This document shows, in pieces, positions 1 to 7,200 of a DNA stretch of 7,613 nucleotides. The notes under the pieces were generated by a model, which was not told the DNA's origin, did not search any database, and was given only the letters and a program-made list of their open reading frames with translations. Both the position numbers and the translations under genes were made by a program. Source of the stretch: CAYLNK01 sp964384675 (GTDB taxonomy: Bacteria > Acidobacteriota > Thermoanaerobaculia > UBA5066); the NCBI GenBank assembly GCA_964384675.1, contig CAYLNK010000324.1:1-7613 (forward strand). The letters run 5' to 3'. The first letter of the stretch is position 1, and each line of letters starts with the position of its first letter.

Positions 1-1553
1 GGGGGCTCGCCCGCGTGGGGCGCCGGGCGCTCGTCGGCGCGGCCCTCGCGCTGGCCCTCCTCACGACGGGGATCTGCGTGCTGGCGGCGCCGCGCCTGGG
101 CCGGGCCGGTGAGCCGGGCCGCTACACGCTGGACGGCACGGCGTACCTGGAGCGCCACTCGCCGGTGCCCGACAAGCCCGGGGCCGCCGGCCAGGACAAG
201 GCCGCGATCGACTGGATCAACCGGACGATTCGCGGCATCCCGGTGCTGGTGGAGGCGTGGGGGCCGAGCTACCAGGAGTTCAGCCGGGTCACCATGAACA
301 CCGGCCTTCCGATCGTGCTCGGCTGGGACTACCACGTGACCCAGCGTGGAGCCAGGCGCGACGAGGTCGAGACGCGCAAGGCCGACGTCGAGGCGATCTA
401 CCGGAGCAAGGCCCAGCGCGAGGTCGCGGCGATCCTGGCGCGCTATCACGTAGCCTACGTCTACGTGGGACCGCTGGAGCGCGAGACGTACGGATCCGCC
501 TGCCTGGCGCGGTTCCTCGAGTGGCCCGAGCTGCTGCGCCCCGTCTACACGAACCCGGGCGTGACGATCTTCGCGGTCCCCTCGAACCTGAAGGGCGGCG
601 TCCCGGCGACGACCGTCGAAGCCGTCGCTCCGTCCGGGCCCGTTCCGGCCGAGGCTCCCGAGGTGCGCCAGGACCGCGAGGGCCGCTTCCGCCAGCCACG
701 CGGCCTGGCTCTCGACGGCGAGGGGAACGTCTACGTCGTCGACACGGGGAACCACCGGATCCAGAAGCTCGCGCCCGATCTCACGCCGCTCCTCTCCTGG
801 GGCCATCGGGGCAAGGGCCCGGGCGAGCTGCAGGAGCCGGCCGGGATCGCGCTCGGTCCCGGTGGCGAGGTGCTGGTCGCCGACACCTGGAACGGGCGCG
901 TCCAGGTGTTCGACGCCGCGGGCGCCTACCGCCGCGAGTGGGGCACCGGGACCCTCTTCTCGCCGCGCGGGATCGTCGTGGATGCCGACGGGACGGTGTT
1001 CGTGGCCGACACCGGGAACCACCGGATCGTGCGGTACGACCGGGACGGCGTGAAGGAGCTGGAATGGGGCGGGCGGGGTGCGGCGCCGGGGCAGCTGTTC
1101 GAGCCGATCGGCCTGGCCCTCGATCCGAGGAAGGGGACCCTCGTCGTCTGCGACAACGGCAACGGCCGGCTCCAGGTCTTCACGCGGGACGGAAAGCTCG
1201 TGGGCGGCTTCCCGGTGCCGGGCTGGAGGAGCGCGGCCCTCTCCGAGCCGTACGTGGTGGTTTCGGGCGAGACGTTCTGGGTCACGGTGCCGGCGGAGAA
1301 GGAAGTGCGGCACTACACGGCGGACGGGAGGCTCCTCGAGGCGATCCGGGGCGGCGGGCGCGAGCACCTGTTCGACATCCCGATCGGGCTGGTGCTGCCC
1401 GCGGGCGCGGCGCGCCCCACGATCTCCGACGCCGAGAACCGTCTGGTGGTGCTCGACGAGGCTCCGGTCCCGGCGGAGACGGCTCCCGGTGCGCCCGCCC
1501 CGCGGCCGAAGCTGAGCGGTCGGCCGACGGCCGTACCGGGTCAGAGCCAGTAG
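1..1553 (+). CDS. DUF2298 (YYY-family) membrane protein C-terminus fused to an NHL-repeat beta-propeller, 5'-truncated
   Basis: Residues are numbered from the GTG at 15, which is probably not the real start: the frame is open to the window edge and the first visible segment resembles the last helix of a longer membrane protein. Residues 5-24 are a hydrophobic helix preceded by two arginines. Residues 35-190 match the C-terminal soluble part of DUF2298/Chlor_Arch_YYY proteins as I know them: LDGTAYL (39-45), AIDWIN (64-69), GLPIVLGWDYH (97-107), VEAIY (125-129) and YVYVGPLER (148-156). That family consists of large polytopic membrane proteins resembling glycosyltransferases, with unsettled function. 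A Pro/Ala/Val-rich linker (about 190-222) leads to about six NHL blades (225-482), then a Pro/Ala-rich tail ending at TAG 1551-1553. Fusion of an NHL propeller to this membrane module is uncommon in my experience. The gene converges on the aminotransferase gene across 55 bp. The domain assignment is fairly sure; substrate and role are unknown. Confidence 0.87.
   Translation, partial: GLARVGRRALVGAALALALLTTGICVLAAPRLGRAGEPGRYTLDGTAYLERHSPVPDKPGAAGQDKAAIDWINRTIRGIPVLVEAWGPSYQEFSRVTMNTGLPIVLGWDYHVTQRGARRDEVETRKADVEAIYRSKAQREVAAILARYHVAYVYVGPLERETYGSACLARFLEWPELLRPVYTNPGVTIFAVPSNLKGGVPATTVEAVAPSGPVPAEAPEVRQDREGRFRQPRGLALDGEGNVYVVDTGNHRIQKLAPDLTPLLSWGHRGKGPGELQEPAGIALGPGGEVLVADTWNGRVQVFDAAGAYRREWGTGTLFSPRGIVVDADGTVFVADTGNHRIVRYDRDGVKELEWGGRGAAPGQLFEPIGLALDPRKGTLVVCDNGNGRLQVFTRDGKLVGGFPVPGWRSAALSEPYVVVSGETFWVTVPAEKEVRHYTADGRLLEAIRGGGREHLFDIPIGLVLPAGAARPTISDAENRLVVLDEAPVPAETAPGAPAPRPKLSGRPTAVPGQSQ
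687..1460 (+). repeat. NHL repeats (about six propeller blades) in the DUF2298 fusion protein
   Basis: Blades begin near residues 226, 272, 316, 362, 410 and 455 of the frame read from GTG 15. The best ones follow the NHL pattern of a Pro-Gly/Ala-hydrophobic strand (QPRGLALD, EPAGIALG, SPRGIVVD, EPIGLALD), then G-x-[LVF]-x-V-x-D-[ST]-x-N-x-R-[IV] (VYVVDTGNHRI, VLVADTWNGRV, VFVADTGNHRI, LVVCDNGNGRL). The last two blades are degenerate: blade 5 keeps only the strand rhythm, and blade 6 retains DAENRLVVLD. Six blades would fit a closed propeller. In other NHL proteins this fold mediates protein or ligand contacts; here the ligand is unknown. Confidence 0.88.
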
Positions 1554-1608
1554 CGTAAGAGGTCGCGAAATAGCGTAGGTACGCCAGCCGGCACCCGAGC
1601 CGCTCGGC

Positions 1609-2772
1609 TCACCGGGCGCGGGGCCGGAGGCGGGAGAGTCGCTCGATGGCGGCGTCGAGGGTCGACTCGCGCTTGCAGAACGCGAAGCGGACCCACGTGC
1701 GGCCCAGCTCCTTCCGTTCGCAGAAGACGCTGGGGGGGATCGCGGCGACGCCGACCTCGTCGAGGAGGTGGTCGCAGAACGCCACGTCGTCGTCCCAGCC
1801 GAGCGGGCCGATGCCGGCGGCGACGAAGTACGTCCCCGCGGGGGGCTCCACCGCGAAGCCGACTTCGCGGAGCGCGGCGACGAGCCGGTCGCGCCGGGCG
1901 CGGTACGTCGCGACGAGCGCGTCCACGTACGCTTCTCCGCCGTCCAGGGCGGCGGCGGCCGCGTGCTGGAGGGGGGTCGCCGTGGCGAACGTCAGGAACT
2001 GATGGGCGGCGCGCACCGCGGCGGTGAGGGGAGGAGAGGCGGCGGCCCAGCCGATCTTCCAGCCGGTGAGGGAGTACGTCTTGCCGAAGCTCGAGATGGT
2101 GACCGTCCGGTCACGCATCCCGGGGAGCGTGGCGATCGGGACGTGGGTCCCGTCGAAGACCAGCCGCTCGTACACCTCGTCGGCCACGACCACGACGTCC
2201 CGCGCCCGGCAGAGGGCCGCGATCGCGAGGAGCTCGTCGCGCGTGAACACCTTGCCCGTGGGGTTGTGCGGCGAGTTCAGGACGAGGAGCCGCGTGCGGC
2301 TGCCGATCGCGGCCTCGAGCGCCGCGACGTCGAGGGACCATCTCGGGGGCTCCAGCGCGACGAAGCGCGGCACCGCCCCGGCCAGGGCAACCGAGGCGCG
2401 GTACGAGTCGTAGTACGGCTCGAAGAGGACGACCTCGTCCCCGGGCTCGGTGAGCCCGAGGATCGTCGCGGCGATGGCCTCCGTGGCGCCCGAGGTGACC
2501 GTCAGCTCGGTCCCCTCCGCGTAGTCCAGGCCGTACAGGGTACGGTAGCGGCGCGACAGCGCGGCGTGCAGCTCCGGAAGACCCGACATCCGCGCGTACT
2601 GCCCGTGCCCCGCCCGGATCGCCGTGACGGCGGCCTCCTTGGCGAGCTCGGGGCCGTCGAAGTCGGGGAACCCCTGGGCGAGGTTGATCGCCCCACGCTC
2701 GGTCGACCGCCGTGTCATCTCCGAGAAGATCGTCGTCCCGAACGGGGCGAGCGCGGCCCGCATCACCGGCAT
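1609..2772 (-). CDS. PLP-dependent class I/II aminotransferase (kynurenine / methionine / glutamine-phenylpyruvate aminotransferase type)
   Basis: This is a full-length (387 residues) cytosolic fold-type I aminotransferase. Visible hallmarks are the N-terminal INLAQGFPDFDGP (29-41), typical of the KAT/CCBL/YbdL subgroup; SGATEA (94-99) in the phosphate-binding region; FEPYYDSY (117-124) with the ring-stacking aromatic; NSPHNPTG with N170; ADEVYE with D198 and Y201; the Schiff-base lysine K231 in SSFGKTYSLTGWKIG; and R362 in WVRFAF for the substrate carboxylate. All catalytic residues are present. Subgroup members move amino groups between Met, Gln, aromatic amino acids or kynurenine and 2-oxo acids; the exact substrate cannot be read from sequence. 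The ATG at 2770-2772 gives the expected N-terminus, and a second ATG three codons in (2761-2763) is possible. Neither has a clear Shine-Dalgarno. The gene lies 106 bp downstream of the STAS gene, but a hairpin between them argues against simple co-transcription. Confidence 0.94.
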   Translation of the reverse strand: MPVMRAALAPFGTTIFSEMTRRSTERGAINLAQGFPDFDGPELAKEAAVTAIRAGHGQYARMSGLPELHAALSRRYRTLYGLDYAEGTELTVTSGATEAIAATILGLTEPGDEVVLFEPYYDSYRASVALAGAVPRFVALEPPRWSLDVAALEAAIGSRTRLLVLNSPHNPTGKVFTRDELLAIAALCRARDVVVVADEVYERLVFDGTHVPIATLPGMRDRTVTISSFGKTYSLTGWKIGWAAASPPLTAAVRAAHQFLTFATATPLQHAAAAALDGGEAYVDALVATYRARRDRLVAALREVGFAVEPPAGTYFVAAGIGPLGWDDDVAFCDHLLDEVGVAAIPPSVFCERKELGRTWVRFAFCKRESTLDAAIERLSRLRPRAR

Positions 2773-2838
2773 GATAGCGGCGTGCGATCCTGGCGCGGAT
2801 GGGGATGCTCCGGAAGCGATTTCGTGCGGAGGGGGGCG

Positions 2839-2865
2839 GGGGGAACCCGGCGTCCGGGTTCCCCC
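2839..2865 (-). terminator. Perfect 12-bp stem, 3-nt loop hairpin after the STAS gene
   Basis: Left arm 2839-2850 (GGGGGAACCCGG) pairs perfectly with right arm 2854-2865 (CCGGGTTCCCCC) around a CGT loop. It starts 13 bp after the STAS stop codon on the minus strand and ends 66 bp before the aminotransferase start, the right place for a terminator of the STAS transcript. No T-tract follows on either strand, so it is not a canonical intrinsic terminator. U-less hairpins are common in GC-rich genomes. It could instead stabilise a 3' end or attenuate read-through into the aminotransferase gene. Confidence 0.6.
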
Positions 2866-2878
2866 GGGGTAGGTCAGC

Positions 2879-3214
2879 TCAGAACCGGGAGAGCGCGGTC
2901 CCCTCGTCCGAATACACCTCGAAGACGGGCAGGAGCTGCGTCAGGTGGAGGCTGTGACGCACCCGCTCGTTGAGGTTCAGGAGCTTCATCGACGCGTCCA
3001 TCCTCTGCGCCAGCTTGAGGCTCGCGACCAGCTCGCCGATCCCCGCGCTGTCGATCGTCGTGACGCCAGACAGATTCAGGAGGATCTTCTTCCAGCCTTC
3101 CGCGAGGAGCTCGTTCATCACCTCGCGCAGGATCTCGGTACCGACGTCGGCCACCAGGCGGCCGCTCAGGTCGGCGATCAGGACATCCCCGGATTTCCGT
3201 ACCTCGACGTGCAT
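2879..3214 (-). CDS. STAS-domain anti-sigma factor antagonist, single domain
   Basis: This is a compact 111-residue protein, the usual size of SpoIIAA/RsbV-type antagonists, consisting of one STAS domain and nothing else. It shows the expected order: N-terminal strands (EVRKSGDVLIADLSGRL), helix 1 (about 24-38), the buried strand KKILLNLSGV (42-51), the signature TIDSAGIGEL (53-62) and a C-terminal helix with Leu-rich positions. S56, in D55-S56-A57-G58, is the predicted phospho-acceptor. In characterised systems an anti-sigma kinase phosphorylates this Ser to release the antagonist, and the dephosphorylated form frees a sigma factor; here this is inferred from family. No RsbW-like kinase, PP2C phosphatase or sigma factor is in the window. 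The ATG at 3212-3214 has a modest AGGA about 10 nt upstream. It is divergent from the hydrolase gene. Confidence 0.93.
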   Translation of the reverse strand: MHVEVRKSGDVLIADLSGRLVADVGTEILREVMNELLAEGWKKILLNLSGVTTIDSAGIGELVASLKLAQRMDASMKLLNLNERVRHSLHLTQLLPVFEVYSDEGTALSRF

Positions 3215-3258
3215 GCGAGCGGGATCCTACCGCGGGGCCGGGCCGGCCGCGAGCCGGC
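3215..3258. promoter_or_regulatory. Short divergent intergenic region (STAS / YheT-like hydrolase)
   Basis: Only 44 bp separate two divergent start codons, so promoters for both genes must lie here or extend into the flanking coding sequence. I see no recognisable -10/-35 pair. On the minus strand an AGGA near 3225-3228 could serve as the STAS ribosome-binding site. On the plus strand GCCGGC (3242-3247) and GCCGGC (3253-3258) can form a 6-bp stem with a 5-nt loop that abuts the hydrolase GTG. No Shine-Dalgarno is visible for the hydrolase. The promoter role is inferred from geometry alone. Confidence 0.35.
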
Positions 3259-4254
3259 GTGAGCGGGAACGCGTTCCGGCCCTCCTGGTGGCTCCCCGGC
3301 GCGCACCTCCAGACCGTCTGGGGCCCGTGGACGCGCTCCCGGCGCCTGGTCGTCTACCGTCGCGAGCCGGTCGAGACACCCGACGGCGACGAGCTGATCC
3401 TGGATCACCTCGACGGACCGCCGGGCGCGCCCCGGGTGGTGCTCCTGCACGGTCTCGAGGGGAGCTCGAGCTCGGTCTACGTGCAGGGTCTGGCGGCGCG
3501 GCTGGTGGCTGCCGCGCTCTCGGTCACCGCGCTCAACTTCCGCTCGTGCGCCAAGGACCCGGCCGACCTCTCCCGTGCCCTGCCGAACCGGCGCCCGCGG
3601 CTCTACCACTCCGGGGAGACGACCGACCTGGCGTTCGTCGTCGACCTCCTCCGGGCGCGGGAGCCGGGGGTCGTCCTCGGGGCGGCCGGCATCTCGCTGG
3701 GCGGGAACGTGCTCCTGAAGCGGCTCGGCGAGGCCGGGGCGGCGAGCGGCCTCGCGGCCGCCGCGACGGTCTCGGTGCCGTACGACCTGGCCGCCGGCGC
3801 CCGCCACATGGAGTCGGGGCTCGGCCCGTTCTACCTGCGGGCCTTCCTCGCGAGCCTCAAGCCGAAGGCCTTCTCGCTGATCAGCCGCTTCCCGGAGGTG
3901 GCGGCCCGGCTCGACGCGACGCGGATCGCCGCGGCACGCACGTTCGTCACGTACGACGACGCGGCCACGGCGCCCCTCCACGGCTTCGCCGGCGCGGACG
4001 ACTACTACGAGCGGTGCAGCTCCCTTCGGGTGCTCGCCGGGATCGCCACGCCGACGCTCTGCCTGAGCGCCGGGGACGACCCGTTCCTGCCGGCGGCGAC
4101 GTTGCGGCAGGCGGCGCGGGCGGCGTCGTCCGCCGTCCGTCTCGAGGTGACCCGGCGGGGCGGCCACGTCGGCTTCGTCACCGGGGCGCTCCCGTTCTCG
4201 GGCCGCGCCTGGGCGGAGGAGCGGGTCGTGGCGTGGCTCCGCGAACGGCTCTGA
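3259..4254 (+). CDS. YheT-family alpha/beta-fold hydrolase (COG0429 type)
   Basis: This is a complete 331-residue protein of typical length for the family, with no signal peptide, so probably cytosolic. The N-terminus FRPSWWLPGAHLQTVW (6-21) is the YheT/ABHD1-3 family signature and supports the GTG start at 3259, despite the lack of a Shine-Dalgarno. Next come the oxyanion-region HGLEGSS (64-70), the ALNFRSC strand (91-97), the nucleophile elbow GISLGGN with S146, the family motif HGFAGADDYY (241-250), the acid region SAGDDPF with D273/D274, and the catalytic histidine H303 in GGHVGF. The Ser-Asp-His triad is intact, so it should be an active serine hydrolase. Family members are described as esterase- or lipase-like, but the physiological substrate is not established. 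It is divergent from the STAS gene, and its stop lies 6 bp from the stop of the convergent kinase gene. Confidence 0.93.
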   Translation: MSGNAFRPSWWLPGAHLQTVWGPWTRSRRLVVYRREPVETPDGDELILDHLDGPPGAPRVVLLHGLEGSSSSVYVQGLAARLVAAALSVTALNFRSCAKDPADLSRALPNRRPRLYHSGETTDLAFVVDLLRAREPGVVLGAAGISLGGNVLLKRLGEAGAASGLAAAATVSVPYDLAAGARHMESGLGPFYLRAFLASLKPKAFSLISRFPEVAARLDATRIAAARTFVTYDDAATAPLHGFAGADDYYERCSSLRVLAGIATPTLCLSAGDDPFLPAATLRQAARAASSAVRLEVTRRGGHVGFVTGALPFSGRAWAEERVVAWLRERL

Positions 4255-4260
4255 GCCGCG

Positions 4261-7200
4261 TCAGGTCCCGATTCCGGGGGGCGCGGACGGCGCGGGAGAG
4301 GCGGCCGGCAGCCGCACGGTGAACGTCGTCCCCTCTCCCGGCCGGCTCGCCACGTCGATGCCGCCCCCGAGAAGCTCGGCGAGCCGGCGGCTGATGGCGA
4401 GCCCGAGGCCGGTCCCGCCGAAGCGGCGCGTCGTGGAGGCGTCCGCCTGCGTGAAGGGCGTGAAGAGGCGGGCCAGCTGCTCGGGCGAGATCCCGATCCC
4501 CGTGTCGGAGACGCGAAAGACGATCACGTCCGGGCCCGTCGGCTGGGGCCGGCGGCTCACCTGGAGCGTGACGCGCCCATCGCGCGTGAACTTCCCGGCG
4601 TTCGAGAGCAGGTTGAAGAGCACCTGGCGGACGCGCGTCGGGTCCGCGGTCATCGCGCCGAGCGGCTCCTCGAGGGTAACGTCGAGCGCGTTCCCGTTGG
4701 CGGTGACCACCGGGCGAAGGGTGGTGACCGCCGCCTGCACCAGCGCGGCCACGTCGAACGTGGACGGCTCCAGGTCCATCTTCCCGGCCTCGATCTTCGA
4801 CAGGTCGAGGATGTCGCTGATCAGGCCGAGGAGGTGCGACCCGGCCGACGAGATCTTCCCCAGATCCCCCTGCACCCGGCGCAGGGCGGGCTCGACGTCG
4901 GCCTCCTCCTGCAGCATCTCGGCGTACCCGATGATCGCGTTCAGCGGTGTCCGGAGCTCGTGGCTCATGTTGGCGAGGAACTGGCTCTTGGCCCGGTTGG
5001 CCTCCTCGGCGAGCGCCTGCGCCCGTTCCGTCCTCTCCTTCTCGTGGGAGAGCTTCTTCGTTCGCTCGGCGACGAGCTTGACGAGCTCCCGCTCGCGCGC
5101 CCGCATCTGCCGGACCCGGAGCCGGTAGCCTCCCCAGACGAGGAGGCCCAGCCCCAGGGCGGAGGTCGCGAGGAAGAGCCGGGTCTCCAGGAAGGACGGC
5201 TCGAGGGTGAAGCGAAAGGACGCCCCCTCCTCGTTCCAGCGCCCTCCGTCCCCGAGCGCCTGGACCCGGAACGTGTAGGAGCCGGGAGGCAGGTTCGTGT
5301 AGTACGCGACGCGCCGGGTGTCCGCATCGATGAAGTCGCGGTCGAAGCCCTCCATCCGGTAGCGGAAGCGCACCCGCTCGGGGGCGGTGAAGCTGAGCGC
5401 CGCGTAGTGGAACTCGAAGACCCGGCGGCCCGGCCCGATCCGGTGCGGCCCCTCCGGACGGAGCGTCTGCCGGTCCACGATGACGTCCTCGATCAGGACC
5501 GGCGGCGTCTGCGCGTTCGTCCGCACCAGCCGCGGGTCGATCGAGACGGCTCCCCGGATCGTCGGGAACCACAGGGTCCCGTCGCGGCGACGGCAGCCCG
5601 CGGGCTGGCTCCCGCCGTTGCACTCGCGGTTGCGCATCCCGTCGGCCGTACCGTAGGCGAAGGCCTGGATCGATCCGCTCTTCCCGGACGCGAAGTCGTT
5701 CAGGCTCGAACGGGAAACCCGGAAGAGCCCGCGGTTCGAGCTCATCCAGAGGTTCCCGTCGTCGTCCTCCAGGATCTGCGAGATGACGTCGTCGAGGAGG
5801 CCCTCGTGGCGTCCGTAGCGGGTGAAGCGCCCGTTCTCGAGACGGGCCAGGCCTCCCCCGAACGTGCCGACCCAGAGGATCCCGGAGACGTCGCGGTGGA
5901 GGGCCCTCACGTCGTTCACGGGCAGACCCTCGCGGGTCGTGTACACGGCCCGCACCGCGCCGTCCTTCCACTTCAGGAGCCCGCCGCGGTACGTGCCGAT
6001 CCAGAGCGTCCCGTCCGGCTCCTCGAGGAGGGCGTGGATCTCGGCGCTGGCCGCGCCGGCCCCCGTCCACGTCTCGGCGACGCGCCCGCCGGACACCCGG
6101 GCGAGACCCCGTGTGGTGCCGGCCCAGACCCCGCCGGCCCGCGCCGGCACCAGGGCGAGGACGACGTCGGAGGGGAGGCCGTCCTGGGGCGTCAGGTGCT
6201 TCACCGGACCGTCGCCCACGCCGTAGAGGCCGCCGCTCCAGGTGCCGATCCAGAGGGTCCCGTCCGGCTCGCCGGTGAGCGACCAGATGCAGCCGTTGGG
6301 GAGCAGGCCGGGCAGCACCTGACGGAAGCGCCCGTCCTCGAAGAGGTGGAGCCCGCCGCAGTTCGTGCCGACCCAGAGGTGGCCGGCCAGGTCCTCGTAA
6401 GCGGTCAGGGCGATGTCGCGCGTCAGCCCTTCCGGGATGCCGTAGGTGCGGCAGGCCGCGTCCTTCAGTCGGTTGAGACCGGTCGACCCGGTGCCGATCC
6501 AGAGGCTTCCCTCGCGGTCCTCGTGGAGGCACGGCACGTCGTCGCCGAAGAAGCCCTGGCCGGAGCGCAGAGCCTCGAACCGTCCGCCGGAGAAGCGTGT
6601 GATCCCGAGCCGGGAGCCGATCCAGAGGCTCCCGTCGCGGTCCAGGAGAAGGCTCCGGGCGCGTGTCTCGGCCAGGCCGTCCGCCTCCGTGAACCGGGTC
6701 ACCGTGCCCGCCTCCCAGCGAAAGAGCCCGTTCTCCGCGCCGACGTAGAGGCGTCCCGCGGAGTCCTCCACGAACGCGGTCACATCGGTCGCTTCCGGCA
6801 CGAGGCTCGGCTGCAGGCGGCCGCTCCGGAGCTCCCGGAGCGTCCCTCCGACCGCCACGAAGAGGCGCCCCGAGCGCGTCAGCCAGAGGTAGCCGAGGCT
6901 GCCCGGCGTCTCGTCCTCGAGAGGGACCCGCCGGAGGACGCCGTCGCGGAGCCGCGCGAGCCCGCTCGCGGTGGAGACCCAGAGGTCGCCTTCCGGTCCG
7001 GTCGCGACGCCGATCACCCGGTCGTCCGGGAGCCCTTCCCGGGTGGTGAAGCGGGTCGCCTCGCCGCGAGACCAGCGGATGAGCCCGCCGCCCTCGGTGC
7101 CTGCCCAGACGGCCCCGGACGGGTCCTCGTGCAGCACGACGGTGCGCCGGGCGCGGCGATCGGCCCCGGCCGGCGGCTCCACGAGCACGAAGCGAACGCC

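Noticed and set aside
15..17. GTG at 15 as the true start of the first gene, giving a single-TM secreted NHL protein.
   Set aside because: The frame stays open to the window edge, and the segment that follows is the far C-terminal part of a large membrane family, so the gene almost certainly begins upstream. This cannot be proven from the window.
257..1558. A 433-codon plus-strand frame and shorter ones inside the DUF2298-NHL gene.
   Set aside because: The products are Arg/Gly/Ala-rich with no domain; the NHL and DUF2298 motifs belong to the other frame.
4261..4305. A possible remnant receiver domain at the end of the kinase.
   Set aside because: Only about 14 Pro/Ala/Ser-rich residues follow HATPase_c, and the hydrolase gene occupies the next DNA intact, so there is no decayed receiver sequence there.
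1768..4322. Long plus-strand frames opposite the aminotransferase and STAS genes (1768-2973) and across STAS and the hydrolase (2970-4322).
   Set aside because: Both translate to low-complexity Arg/Gly-rich sequence and lie over genes whose catalytic motifs are intact in the annotated frames.
4178..6532. A 784-codon minus-strand frame overlapping the kinase in another register.
   Set aside because: Its product is an Arg/Gly/Pro/Asp-rich string without any motif, and it runs past the kinase stop into the hydrolase. It is a frame shadow.
5860..6630. Recurring GTGCCGATCCAGAG-like DNA words, at first resembling a short tandem or CRISPR-like repeat.
   Set aside because: They are spaced irregularly at about 120-130 bp, vary at wobble positions and encode the conserved LWIGT strand of each Reg_prop blade on the minus strand. 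Protein repeats explain them fully.
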